From Undaria pinnatifida (taxonomy: Eukaryota > Sar > Phaeophyceae > Laminariales > Alariaceae): 64,000 nt of DNA. Positions 1 to 10,955 of this stretch are shown piece after piece (position 1 is the stretch's first letter; each line of letters starts with the position of its first letter). The position numbers were made by a program, and so were the translations under genes. The notes under the pieces were generated by a model. The model saw nothing but the letters and a program-made list of their open reading frames with translations, had not been told where the DNA came from and did not search any database. The DNA lies in contig JABAKD010000007.1 in NCBI GenBank assembly GCA_012845835.1, forward strand, positions 13,884,842 to 13,948,841. Reading direction: 5' to 3'.

Positions 1-19
1 AGTTGGTCAAGTTCAGGGT

Positions 20-646
20 TCAAACAGCCACTCGTATTAATGAAAGGATGCCTACAATGGTTGAAGGAATGGTTGTTTTCTTGGCAGTTGAGGCAGAGTT
101 CCCGGGTTTCTCAGAAGGCATCATCACGAGTGGAGGGCGAAACGAGGTCGCTCCAAAGGGGAATGTCGTCAGTCTTAAACGCGGCACGAAGTGTGAATCT
201 TCTGCGTAATGATGCTCTTCTAGTGGCCAGCAGTTCGATATCTGGTTAAGCCAAGAGTGAGATGAATCATCGATGGGCATGGCAGTCGGATTATGACTCA
301 ATTCCGTCTGCAACAAAAGCGACTGGGACGGCACTGGGCCCTGGCCGGGCCCACTGTCGGCGGGCCGGGGAACCGAAGGGGTGGGTGACCGCGCTCCCGT
401 CGAAGAAACAGGCAGAGAAAAAAAGGTTTCATCTGACGACAGGTGTCTTATTGTGCGCTCTAAGTCACTAAAAACCCGCCACATATCATCCAACGAGGCG
501 TATGGCCGCGGGTCCGTTGACGTCGAACCAGGGTACAACGTAGGCATCAGCGTCGGAAATTTCTCATTCACCGCCATCCGAACCACCTCAAACACCACAT
601 CCGTCCTGCCGACGACGCCATTTGTGAAGTTGCTAGGGGTGAACAC
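20..646 (-). CDS. Unrecognised coding-like frame, probably one exon
   Basis: An open frame of 208 codons ends at a TGA at 20-22. I recognise no family. The composition looks protein-like: a mixed N-terminal half with a WRVFSDLERTIRHL stretch, then a Pro/Ser/Gly-rich linker, then an acidic and aromatic segment around WPLEEHHYAEDSHF. No ATG lies at the upstream edge. The first in-frame ATG is at 575-577, which would give 185 residues, but coding-like residues continue upstream to an in-frame stop that overlaps an AG acceptor-like CTGTAG. An exon beginning there is therefore as likely as a start at 577. A further coding-like stretch in another frame lies at about 690-825 on the same strand. No signal peptide or membrane segment is clear. 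I infer a host exon or gene remnant. Chance openness cannot be excluded. Confidence 0.45.
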   Translation of the reverse strand: MFTPSNFTNGVVGRTDVVFEVVRMAVNEKFPTLMPTLYPGSTSTDPRPYASLDDMWRVFSDLERTIRHLSSDETFFSLPVSSTGARSPTPSVPRPADSGPGQGPVPSQSLLLQTELSHNPTAMPIDDSSHSWLNQISNCWPLEEHHYAEDSHFVPRLRLTTFPFGATSFRPPLVMMPSEKPGNSASTAKKTTIPSTIVGILSLIRVAV

Positions 647-829
647 ACAGTATCCCTACAGGTCGATCGACGAAGTGTGCATATCCCCGGTGTTACTGAC
701 TTTCGTAGTAGTAGCTCAAAGTGGGAGAGAAGCAGCTTTCGTCGTTCCACCAGAATCGAAGATGCCAACTGGGACGGGAGACACAAGTCCCTCCGTCTCT
801 GACTACCCCGAATATAAATCGCCATCCTA

Positions 830-1850
830 TCATAGGAAAAAGGCCTATTCCCTATCTATATCAGGTAGTTTCCGGCCTTTCAAGGCCGTACCTTAACGTA
901 CACGCACAATGCACAACACAAAATGCACAGCACCCAGGTTCGCATGTGCATCGACGAATCGGGCACGACTATTAATAACAGTAAGCCACCCTTTTCGAAA
1001 GAAATCGCAGCTTAGAAGCTTCGGAGAGTGAGACAGCCAGAGCGAGCGAAGTGCAGTTGTTGGTCGGCCTACCCTTCCCCACCAACGTACTTTCCCCGCG
1101 GGATCCTTTTTATGTCGCGTTGTCTTTGTTTTTTTTCCGTTTCGTCTTCATTCATCACGTTTCTGCTGTTTTCCTGTATTTCGTTGACTTTATCTTTGTT
1201 TCTCTCCCCCTAGGCTAAAGCAAGCTGTTTGAGTTGGTGCGCTGACTTTTGTATATATTCTGTTTTTTTTGTTTATCGTATTCAGCGCGCTTGGCATTGC
1301 ATAGCCATACCATTTTTTGCCGTTTCCCGATGCACGATTTCACTCTACCTCTCGTAGTTTGCGACCCCACAACTACTTGTGTCTCTCCAGGACGATGCAT
1401 CTGCACGGACACACGGTGGTACTGGCAACGACAACAAGGGAAATCCCGTAGACTGGGTATTGCGGATGCCGATGAGTGGAAGCATTCATTCACTCTGAAG
1501 AACATACGCCGCCACCTACAAATGGGTACCAGGAAATAATCTGGCGCACTAGAGCCGGATGAATCTGCGGCGATACGCATCCATTATGCCACCGCCTAGA
1601 ACTCTGGCCTATCAATTGATTAGTATGCAATCCACAGCCAGTTCGCAGCCGGGAAATTTACATCATCGTCTGGGCTTTTCTGGGTATAGAGTAGTTCTTA
1701 GTGCCCTGTTTTACGAGGAGAACCAGATGATTCGGCAACGATTCACACACGCCCTGTCTGTGAATCAATAAGGAATATGCCAAAACTGATACTGGTATAT
1801 GGGGATCGGAAACTCGTAAGTTCTTTTCATTCATCTATGCGGCCTAAACA
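830..1850. other. No supported gene or repeat
   Basis: This stretch holds only short frames, the longest being 121 codons on the minus strand (1215-1580), with no family resemblance. Pyrimidine-rich runs around 1110-1210 could be intron sequence. I see no terminal repeats, tandem units or RNA genes. Confidence 0.4.
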
Positions 1851-1854
1851 TGAT

Positions 1855-2195
1855 AAAATAACTTCCCCCCCCCTTCTGCAACCCCGTCCGCCCCTCCCCT
1901 GCAATACGATTACAGGATACACAACATATACTGGTGCGTTCCACAGACGTCAGATTTTGTCCCCCTCAAAAACGGGTCTTATGGTTTCCATGAACAGATT
2001 GATTAACATCACCCGGTTAACTCTGGTATAAATAAGCTAGCTCTAAAGGGCGTCGCCGACGTTTCTCCTCAATGAGGGCACACACGAAAGTATTACTCGC
2101 GATGGGACTATCACACATGGTTTGCACAGATGAGTTTCGACGAAATTATGCTCTTCGATGTCATCGCTGGAGTGTATTGCAATGTTTTGGAATAT
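1855..2195 (+). repeat. R1 dispersed repeat, diverged copy
   Basis: The R1 landmarks appear in order: a C tract, the block CAGATTTTGTCCCCCTCA, a copy of the TTATAGTTTCC block, GTCGCCGAC, then GATGAGTTTCGACGAAAT and the terminal GCTGGAGTGTATT. Spacing matches the other R1 copies, but substitutions are common, so this is one of the older copies. No coding capacity is apparent. Confidence 0.75.
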
Positions 2196-2591
2196 GCATG
2201 GTTATTGTGCTGCAATGGAGTTCAACTTCATGCCATGTACGCAAAAACTAGCACTGAGTGACTGCGGACTCAAATTTAATGACCGCTTGAAGATTGCCTT
2301 TATGTCACAGTGGTCCGTTTATTTGCGATCAAAATAAGTACATCATAGCACACTAGAAATAAGATAGGTGCTGCAGCACCATGCCCTATCTCAGAACACC
2401 ACCAGGGACAACACTGATTTATCGCCACTCACTGGCGGAGCCGTTGCCGTAACGCTAGTACGGGCTACTAATAACACACATAGATCTAAGATGTCTATAA
2501 TCCTCCTTGCAAACCAAGAGCACACCGGTAATTGAAACAGAAAATTACTTTTGCCTCTTCTTGTTCCTCTTGTCCCCGGCGTGACATCTGT

Positions 2592-2647
2592 TCAACCTCG
2601 ATCAACCTCGATCAACCTCGATCAACCTCGATCAATCTCGATCAACG
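2592..2647. repeat. 10-bp tandem repeat (TCAACCTCGA)n
   Basis: About five and a half units of TCAACCTCGA in a row, with one substitution in the last unit. It sits in otherwise featureless DNA. Confidence 0.95.
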
Positions 2648-2689
2648 GCGGGAAAAAAAAGGTCAAGGTCGATAACGGTTTTTTAGGCG

Positions 2690-3010
2690 GACCCAGGCAG
2701 GGCGGTATTCCAATACAGCGGTGATGGTTTGGCGGTGTAGGGGCGGTATTTCGGGTTTAGGCGGTAACGACGTTGGCGGTATGCGGTGTTTACAAATATG
2801 GCGGTAATTGTTGTCGATAATGAATGCAACACGGCGGTAATGGTCTTGGCGGCAGGCGGTGGTTCGTTTATTATTGGAGGTATTTTTTCGGCGGTGGGCG
2901 GGATTTTCAAAATATGGCGATACGGTTTCGGCGGTAATGCAGCACACGGCGGTAGTTGTTTCGGCAGGGGTAGGCGTTTATTCGTTTTCGGCGGTGACGC
3001 AAACGTAAAC
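2690..3010. repeat. Degenerate GGCGGTA-rich tract
   Basis: The hexamer GGCGGT and its variant GGCGGTA recur more than a dozen times at irregular spacing. On the minus strand this opens Pro/Thr-rich frames (2683-3012), which I read as by-products of the motif. It resembles the internal GACGGTA repetition of the H1 element at 36.9-37.7 kb, but I found no TIRs here. Confidence 0.7.
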
Positions 3011-3578
3011 ACAAAACTTGGGGTGGTGTTGCCGTGCCTTTAGCTATGTTTTCGGAGCCCGAACCTCTTTCTGACGGATTCTCTTGTCCCCTATCTTGTC
3101 CCCTTTGAACGGTACCAAGGCTTGTACGGCGATTTCAAAGGAGATTGCGACCAAAAACCAACGGGAAAGGCTCGGTTACATATTCAACCATCAAAACAAT
3201 TGAGCAGCCCCACGCGAAGCGCAAGAACAAAGAGGACGAAAAAGCTGTACCCCCCTGAAACGACAACAACAATATTTTGATGCCACAACAATAAAATATG
3301 CTCATCGAATACCTTAACGTCCTTAAAATATTACTACAAAATGTACTTTTCGAATGCCATGACGTCGTTAAAAATATTTTCATAAAATATACTAATCGAA
3401 TGACTTGATGCACTCAATAATAAATACCCAACAATAAATCTCGTGGGGTAGTCTATAGCCCCAGCCTCGCCTAAATCGCCATTTCCACTATCTCCCTGCA
3501 CAATTTCAAGATATCACCGCCTCGCCCACAAGAGGTTTTCGCGGTCCCCACGTCCACACACGTCCACAACGAGGTTCT

Positions 3579-3710
3579 GTTATAAGGCTTAGTTTGGGTA
3601 AGTTATTGGTCAACCTTTGGCAAGTGGTCAAACGGACTAATACCCCACTAATACTCTTTACAAATTGCGTCGTCGACATGCCATGGGTTTTTTAGGTCGT
3701 GGGTTCGACC
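3579..3710 (+). repeat. tRNA-like segment with A and B box motifs, start of a direct repeat
   Basis: TGGCAAGTGGT at about 3620 fits a polymerase III A box and GGTTCGACCCC at about 3693-3705 fits a B box, some 75 bases downstream. The 3' edge ACATCCACCA recalls a tRNA 3' end. The arms do not pair as a tRNA should, so this is a SINE-like relic and not a tRNA gene. Bases 3579-3644 recur almost unchanged at 4265-4330. Confidence 0.5.
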
Positions 3711-3719
3711 CCACATCCA

Positions 3720-4125
3720 CCATAAGACCTGCCCCACCCGTCCCCTCCCCCCCCCTCCCCCCCTCCCGCCCCCCTTTTGATCAAAATCAGCCCCCCACGT
3801 CCTTAAAATCTCCGCCCTCCCCTCACCGGATATTCGACTTACTACAGGATTCACTTGATAAACTGATGCATTTCCTTCCACAGTTAGTTGTCAGATTTTG
3901 TCCCCCTAAAAAAACGGGTTTTATAGAGACCGCGCACGGGGCTGACTAACATGAACCTATTGACCCTGATAGCTGCACTGTAGTTGCCAAAAGGGGAGTC
4001 GCCGACCTATACTGTCCTTAAGGAGGACACGCAACCCGTAATACGCGCAATCGGAGTATCACACACAGCTTGCAAATATGAGTTTCGACAAAATCCTCGA
4101 TCTCACAGCTGGACTGTATTTTAAT
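3720..4125 (+). repeat. R1 dispersed repeat, nearly complete module
   Basis: The order is C tract, ATCAAAATCAG, CACGTCCTTAAAA, CCGCCCTCCCCTCACCGG, TGATAAACTGATGCATTTCC, TCAGATTTTGTCCCCCT, GGGTTTTATAG, GGGGAGTCGCCGACC, TAATACGCGC, GATGAGTTTCGACAAAAT and a terminal CAGCTGGACTGTATTTTA. It lies inside the 686-bp interval between the two direct repeats at 3579 and 4265. Confidence 0.85.
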
Positions 4126-4264
4126 TTTCATATGAAACTTTTTCAGACTTTCCCCATGTCGAACTTGAAAAATGCTCTCCCCGGTATGCCCAGGAAATGA
4201 ACAGCTTGGATATTGACAGGTCCGCCCGTTTATCCGGCCGAACACCGTTTCAGGGGGGGAGAGT

Positions 4265-4330
4265 GTTATAAGGCTTAGTTTGGGTAAGCTATTGGTTAAC
4301 CTTTTGCAAGTGGTCAAACGGACTAATACC
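4265..4330 (+). repeat. Second copy of the 66-bp direct repeat
   Basis: The block GTTATAAGGCTTAGTTTGGG to CAAACGGACTAATACC matches 3579-3644 with few differences. The B box found after the first copy is missing after this one. The pair could be the direct ends of a short element or a segmental duplication. Confidence 0.85.
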
Positions 4331-4379
4331 TTCACAGTTCTACCACAAAGAAACCCACATAACCAAAAGAGCAAATAAC

Positions 4380-4490
4380 ATCTATAATAGTCTAGACTAG
4401 TAAGAAGTATTCGTGTAGCCGCGGTCCCTCAACAAAATGGTCATGATACACCTTTTTGTTTTTTTCGACCACTTCACCCCACCCAGTGGC
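4380..4490 (+). repeat. Left half of a repeat split by an M1 element
   Basis: GAAGTATTCGTG...GCGGTCCCTC and a following ATGATACAC resemble the block at 12690-12770. There the match runs directly into the TGACGTCA segment. Here it stops at 4490, where the M1 element begins, and resumes at 5080. Confidence 0.6.
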
Positions 4491-5079
4491 GAGTCATCCC
4501 ACCGTAGTTGATATTATAGCCCCGGTGGCGTATCAGGTTATTAGCCTTGAGCCTGGTATAGGTCAGTTTCGTGAGTTCGAGCCCCCCCGACTGCATACTT
4601 GTACAAATTCGAAGTTTTTGTGTTCTTCGCACAAATCGACTTGCGGAAAGCGCGAGAGCGTGAGTTAGCAACGACACTCGATAAAAAATCGGCGAGCAGT
4701 GGGATTGCTGAACCCTATGCGCGATAAAAATTGACGGCAAGAACTGGTGGGGAGAATGGACGAGACCACCTGTGACCATGGTTGGCCCAGAAGCTGGGAA
4801 GTAGAAGTGTGTGTAGAAAAAAAAACAAACAATGGGGCTGAACTTCTAGAGGCACAGAGTGGTTTCTAACCTCCTGCTGACCTCCTTCAAGTGAGGAATA
4901 GTCAATTATTTTCGAGTATTTTTGTAGTTTGTATGAGGAATAGGACATGAAAGCTTGGGCGGGTTGCGCGAACGAACGCCTCTCCGACGTCGTCATGTTT
5001 CGGGTGAGGCATTATTGAGCTCCTCGTGTTAAGAGCTCATGAACTTTCTACTGCACCCTTGTATCCCGTGGGACGGCTC
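4491..5079. mobile_element. M1 miniature element, 589-bp variant
   Basis: The left end GAGTCATCCCACCGTAGTTG and the inverted right end ...CCCGTGGGACGGCTC match the M1 TIR seen at 48.3 and 61.2 kb. Near the right end is the M1 signature: CTCCGACGTCGTCATGTTTC, then GGGTGAGG, then the palindrome GAGCTCCTCGTGTTAAGAGCTC. The flanks are TGGC and TGAC. The related uninterrupted site at 12.77 kb reads CCCCAGTGACGTCA, so the original 4-bp target was probably TGAC and one copy has since mutated. The extra length compared with the roughly 200-250-bp copies is unrelated filler that includes a B-box-like GAGTTCGAGCCC at about 4574. No transposase is present, so the element is non-autonomous. Confidence 0.65.
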
Positions 5080-5160
5080 TGACGTCATCATGACGTCATC
5101 ATGACGTCACCTGGGGGCACTTCGAACCGGTATTATTTCCTATGGGTCAAAGATCAGCAC
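5080..5160 (+). promoter_or_regulatory. Three tandem TGACGTCA palindromes inside a dispersed repeat
   Basis: TGACGTCA occurs at 5080, 5091 and 5102 in an 11-bp tandem (TGACGTCATCA). The octamer is the classical binding site of CREB/ATF-type bZIP factors. It is followed by GGGGGCACTTCGAACC and TCCTATGGGT, which recur at 12769-12830. No gene start is evident nearby, so the regulatory role is inference and it may be only repeat sequence. Confidence 0.4.
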
Positions 5161-5989
5161 CGCAAGCTGCGAGGAGCATTTTGTTCATTATGGAAGGAGG
5201 AGAACGGGAACCCGACTGGAATTGAGTGTCAACGAAAGCGCGTGGGAAGGCGCGGGCCGACCGAGCTTAGACGAAGACGCGGCCGTGGAGAACCGCAGCG
5301 AGCGGGAGGATGGCACACGGAGACCTACGACCTGCACGCACACCCATCATCACGAGAGCCGCTATAACCGTCTTTCTTCAGGGTTTTTACGTGGCAGTTC
5401 AAGCCTTTATGGGTAGTAGTACATGTTTTTTACGTCACTGATATTTGTAGAGTTGGTAGAGTTGTATACACTTCATGGGGAACGACCTCCCCAAATTTCC
5501 ATCTTTCAGGCACGGGCGTCGTGGCTGCACTGCAGCCTGTGGGATAGTTCGGGAAGACGTGGCGGTCGTTGATATTTGTATGGTAGTTTTTGGTCCGAGT
5601 GCTAATTTTCCATTGTATGCCCGCGGGTATTCACTCTGATAGCACTCCAGAAAGCAGGCGTGTTCGTCTGTGCTCACGATTGCCGTGCGGTTCGCACGGT
5701 GCAGACAGCACCCCAGACAACAACCGCTAAATTTTTAGCCGCGAGTAGGTTAGTTGTGTGACCGGGCGAACTCATCGAGTGGATACTCGCAGACATGTGA
5801 GTTCAGTTTGCATATTTCGATTGTTTCACTTGTTGTTCGCCTTCTTCATATCGTGCGTGTTAGATAGAAAATCGGAGTATTTCCCGGACGAATTTTGATT
5901 CCATTTGATTTTCGGACCTTCCCAAGGCTTCAGCACCTTTGTGTCACCACGGACTGTAGATTGGTTACGAGAAGAGTCAATGTGAGACA

Positions 5990-6246
<257 letters not shown>

Positions 6247-6454
6247 GTAGAGCATCGAAAGCTGCCGTTTGCAGTACATGATCATTTATGCTTTAAATTC
6301 CGGATTTTAGGAGCCGTTGGCGGCCCTCAGTAGGCCGCCAACGAAGCGCCCTTTTATGCATAAAGATGAACATTTTCAAATTATTCTTTATTAGCCTGTA
6401 GGGATATGGAATGACAAAAAAGAGGAAAACATGTAAAGAGGACACAACCAAAAA

Positions 6455-6540
6455 TACGCCCGACCGGAGTACCACACACAGCTTGCAAAGATGAGTTTCG
6501 GTTAAATCTTCAATCTCATAGCTGGAGTGTATTTAAAATT
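6455..6540 (+). repeat. R1 fragment, terminal part only
   Basis: GACCGGAGTACCACACACAGCTT and GCTGGAGTGTATTTAAAATT match the terminal approximately 85 bases of R1. Nothing of the upstream modules is present. Confidence 0.8.
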
Positions 6541-6549
6541 TTAGAATAA

Positions 6550-8720
6550 CTATAGAAAGAAAGAAACACTTTTTGTTCGTTCCTCCCCACCCCCCCCACA
6601 CCTTCGCGCTGCCCCGGTCTCGCTTGCCCCCCCCTCCCCTCTCGCCCCCCCCCCGCCTCGTCATATACCCCCCGGCGGTGGGCTCCTCTGCTTACCTTAC
6701 GTCCGCCAGGTAGATGGGTGCCGTTGTGACCCACGTATGGGTTCGCGTGAAAGGTGGTATTGACATCGGGTATACGTCGCTCGACCTCCTGCTTCAGCGT
6801 GTGCGCCTGCCGGGATATTTCCTCCGTCCACGGCTGGGGGTCTTTGTTGAAACATTGGACGAACTGCCCCCGAATGTCTCTGATCGGTCCATCCGCGTAT
6901 TCCGCGCGTGAAACGTTCTCACCCCCTGCACCACCGCGCGACAACGCTCAACCAGCTTGTCAGTCCGTCGCAGCGATGCTAGCCCGAAGGCTTTGTCTCC
7001 GTCCACAACGTACTGCATGAGGTGTGCTAGCAACAGAAATACGGCCTCCACCCTGTGATCCAGGGCTACCTACGCCGTCCCTCCCCCGAAGCTAAATGGT
7101 CCCTCTGGGAGAACTTGCGGACATCGCTGTTGCTCAGTCCAGCAATCTGCTGGGCGCCCTCCCCCCCCATGATGAAACCTCCCGTGACCATGCTCATCGC
7201 CTCCATCGAATCAAACGGTGGTGCCTTCCCGTCCCCGCGTAGACTCCCAGGTTATCACCCTGCGGTTACCCGTCCTCCACAACGTTCTGTGAGGCACGGC
7301 ATATAGTATCCTTCCCGCCCCACCGGCCCCCTTCCCCGCACCCCTCCTTCATCTCCCCGCCCCTCCCCCACCCTTTCCCCCTTACGAAAAAATCGTGACC
7401 CCTCCCCCCCCCCCCCCCCCCCCGAACGCGGCCCGTTGCTATATGAATTTCCGCTCCCGTCTCCCCATCCCGTGGTCGGTTCCTGATATCGTTGCTGTTG
7501 CAGCCTCGGCGGACCCATCTCACACGGGCCTCCACCCCTCCCCCCCCCCGCCCCCACTGCCCTAAGGGCGCTCCCAACTGCTGCTATCGCTGTCCTGACC
7601 CTTCTAACTCCCACGCGCTTACTTCCCCGAAGCCTCCACTGTCTAACTGCCGTTGCTGACTGCTTGGCTGTTGCTGCTGCTGCCTTGACTGCTGTTGCTG
7701 CTGTCGCCCGCTTGACTGCTGTTGCTGCTGTGGCGGGTTCACTCCACCTCCTCCTCAATGTATCCCCCCTACCCCTGGTCTGGTCCCCACCTTTGCTGCT
7801 GTTGCTGTGGCGTGCCCCGCTTTGCGGCTGCTGCGTTCGCCACCCCTGCTGCTGCATTTGTGTGGTGCGTCCGCGCTCAGCCGCTGTGGTGACCAACCCT
7901 GCTGCTGCTGCTGTTGTTGCTGTGCCCCCCCCCCCCCCCCCCCCCAATTGCCGACACTTGTTGCTGTGGTGCCTCGCCCTGCTGCGGATGCTGTTTTATG
8001 CCCGTGTCATACTGCCGCTGCGGTGTCCACCCTTGCTGCTGATGCTGCGGCGCTCCTACCGGTCCCCAGGGCGCCGATAGTGGTCCGCAAAAACCGCCAA
8101 CTGGCTGTAATCCGCCCCGCCTCTGCCTCCAGCTGATACGAACTCCTTCCACCCGCCGATGGGGGGCCGCAAGATTCCGCGCGGGGAAAAATTTGGTCAT
8201 GTTGCGGGGGCGGAAGATGTTGGGTTGAGTTGGTTTGCTCGCGGTGGTGCCTAACTGAACCCCTGGCTTTTCTCTGCCTGGTGATGTGCGAGTATTCCTA
8301 CGCGACCCGCGCCCCCCTCTACCCGACCGTATTTGGGCTCCGTCAAGCGCCTGTGATTCAACCTCCGGGAACTGCACGCATCAACTGGACGACGCGCTTA
8401 CGGTTGCGAGCGTATCACCGTGTGCTGTACGCTCGTCCACCTTCCCGGTTGCTCCGCCTCCCAAGCTCGATCTCTGCGTTGCGTCTGCGCCTCCCACCAG
8501 GTTGTCCTGCTCGTCGTCCTGTTGTTTGGCCGGGGTGAGGCCCTCTATCCTTGCTCGTTCCTCCGGACGACTGCTGCCAGTGACGAGGCTCACCCGCCAG
8601 CACAGCAACTCCAAAAGAGAAAAGAAAAAAGAAAAGAAAAAAAAACAACTTGACGAATCCCAGAAACGAGAAAATAAAAAGGAAAAGGAAAAACCAACAA
8701 CTTGACGCCTCTCTGACATC
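6550..8720 (-). pseudogene. Degraded Gln/Gly/Arg-rich coding-like tract
   Basis: The minus strand carries protein-like stretches in several frames. There is a charged region near 8400-8575, Gln-rich pieces (QHQQQGWTPQRQYD) near 8000-8060, Gly-rich runs generated by C tracts at 7410 and 7930, and non-repetitive pieces near 7060-7200 (QQIAGLSNSDVRKFSQRD) and 6780-6940. There is no zinc knuckle, polymerase or other diagnostic domain. The overall look is that of a low-complexity nucleic-acid-binding or Gag-like protein, but I cannot place it. It appears broken in several places and I attempt no reconstruction. Nearby R1 ends at 6540 and 9030 flank it. Confidence 0.35.
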
Positions 8721-9029
8721 CCTTGCCCTCTGCCCCGGTCCTCTTCAGCTCGTGCAGGGCCTCACCCGTTAGCTACCTCTTTTTGGCTATTCGCTGCAGC
8801 GACGATTCCCCGCTTCACACTGCTGTACAGTTGCTTGTTGGTGTCTGATCTTTCGATCATGTTTTCTGACAATATTCCGGAACTTTCATTTCCTCTACAA
8901 TACCCCGTACCAAACATCCTGCTACCCTACATTGGAAACCCCAAGACTTTCCCGTTCTTCTGCTGTTCTACGAGTATCACCCGTTACCCCAAGCAACAGG
9001 TTGCTCCAACAACAACCTTCCTCATCCAG

Positions 9030-9700
9030 CTGTGAGATCGAAGATTTTGTCGAAACTCATCTTTGCACAAGATGTATGTGATACTCCGATCGCGCGTATT
9101 ACTGGGTTTGTGTCCTCATTCAGGATATAGGTCGGCGACTCCCCTTAGAACTACCGCGTAGCTTGTACCAAAGTCAACAGGGTGATGTTAGTTAGTCTGT
9201 GCGCGGAAACTATAAAACCCGTTTTCGAGGGGGACATAATTTGACCGCTGTGTGTGGAAGGAAACTCATCAGTGCTGTCAGGATATCAAGTGTATCTTGA
9301 AAGTCTTTGAACTAGTGAGGGGAGGGTAGATATTTCAAGAGCGTGGGGGCCGGGGTTTGAGCAAGAGGGAGCGGCGAAAGGGGGGGGGGGGTGGGAAACG
9401 TAATCTGTGCGCGGGAACTATAGACTATACCCTTTAAGGGGACAAATGTGACGGTTGTAGAAGGAATGAACCATTTCATCGTGTATACCATGTAAGTCGT
9501 GTAACCGGTAAGGAGAGGGCGGAGTGTTCGAAGGGGAGGGGGGAGTTTCAACAGCTTTAGGTCGCATAAATGTATATCAGTTAGGAGCTTGCTATACGCG
9601 TGGTGCTAGATCTAGACGATGGTGCAGGTGGTGGGGAAGAAGGGGGCGTTTGGGGGGGGGGGGGGGTATGAATTGGACCTACGACATGGATGGCTATAGA
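9030..9700 (-). repeat. R1 dispersed repeat, minus orientation, two modules
   Basis: Reading on the minus strand, the copy ends at CAGCTGGATGAGG (about 9035). It contains GATGAGTTTCGACAAAATC, the GGGTTTTATAGTTTCCGCGC block and a G tract (9379-9390). It then continues into the second, related module with CTATAGTTCCCGCGCACA (about 9400-9425) and a further G tract near 9655. It demonstrates the two-module structure of R1. Confidence 0.8.
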
Positions 9701-9719
9701 CTATATTAGAGAGTTCAGA

Positions 9720-10780
9720 AAATATGGAAAACTTGTCAAAGTGAAAGCGGTCATGAGGCATTCTCAGCGGCGGTTGAAAATGGTCGGGGCGTGCTTCCAG
9801 GACTTTCAATTTGAAAAAATGAAAAACAAAAAAATAAATGCAGAGGCTCTTCGCCGTGCTCTACAGCAGTCTACAGAGATCTCTAAACCTAAGTAAGACC
9901 TGCGCTTGATATGCAACGAGCTTCGAGCTTCCTGGCGGCCTACCACACACGGCGTTCGACCATCTTGCGCCGCCACCAGGTCCTGCTCCCTTCGTCTCTC
10001 CAACCCAATGTCACAATGGCCAGGTGTCGTCGCCGTTCTCCTTGCCGTCACCCAACTCGATGTTGCGTTGCTTGCTTAGCTATTTGCGTTGCGTTGGGAT
10101 GGGAACACAACACAAACAGCATCCATTTCCCCTCCTCTCACCATGTTACCTGCCTAGATTGAACCTGCTGTGCTGCTTTCGCCGCCACAGCAGTATCACA
10201 AAGCGACGACTGGTTGGAGGAGATGACAGGTTCTGATACTCTGCGCTTTGACAGCGAGTGGGCGTCTACCCCGGCAACCTGTCCTCGCTGTGACCCAGCT
10301 TGATTGAGAGGCTGCTTGCCATACCTGTTGTTTCTCTCCTACTCGTACGAGTACTGAAAATTATCGGCCTGCCGAGATTGATAGTCGAATACTGCTATTC
10401 GATCCCACAGCGTCACGAAATCACTCCTGGTTGGAGGAGATGGCCGGCCCTGCCATGCTCCGCATTGGCGGCGAGTTAGCGTTCGTTTTCGTAGTGGTGC
10501 AGGCAACTAATACCGCGTGTGCTCTGTTCCCTGACCTTAACCAATTGCAGCTTGTTGCTCAGGGTTGGGAGCTTTTTTTGAAGCCTTGCCCCTGAGCAAG
10601 CATGTTGCTCAGGTGTTTTTTTAGCCGCCAACGTCTTTCATGCGGCTAAACTTCGACAAACCCTCAGCAACGCTACTTCTGACCATTTCACTTTTTCACT
10701 TTTTCTTTTCCCGAAACTCACGTACACAGAAAAGGTGAAAAGAGTAAAAGTATACCAGGTATCGGTTACACGTACGTACG
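9720..10780. other. No supported gene
   Basis: Only short frames occur. A phrase AGCGACGACTGGTTGGAGGAGATG at 10203-10226 recurs in altered form at 10420-10442, so two diverged blocks about 218 bp apart are present. CAAGCATGTTGCTCAGG and the earlier TTGTTGCTCAGGG (10550-10610) suggest a short local duplication. No function can be proposed. Confidence 0.35.
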
Positions 10781-10884
10781 CCGAGGTTCGAATCCAAAGG
10801 GAACAAAGTATATGGACGAAAAATAGTAACGGAGAATAAAACATTCCTCCACCAAATCAATGGGCTTGCTTCACCGCATGCGAC

Positions 10885-10955
10885 GAGATTCGAATTCGAC
10901 GCTCGCCTAGCCGTGGACCTCAGCTCTATCGAGCAATCTTAATGACGGCTCATCA
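10885..10955 (-). repeat. tRNA-like SINE fragment
   Basis: On the minus strand, TTGCTCGATAGAGC resembles a D-arm with A box and GAATTCGAATCTC resembles a B box, about 35 bases apart. The arms are incomplete and no acceptor stem pairs, so it is not a working tRNA gene. Confidence 0.35.

Noticed and set aside
2683-3012. Pro-rich protein on the minus strand
   Set aside because: It is explained by repeated TACCGCC motifs and has no independent support.
4520-4600. A tRNA gene around GCCCCGGTGGCGTATCAGG
   Set aside because: A B-box-like motif is present, but neither the T arm nor the acceptor pairs; it is inside the long M1 variant.
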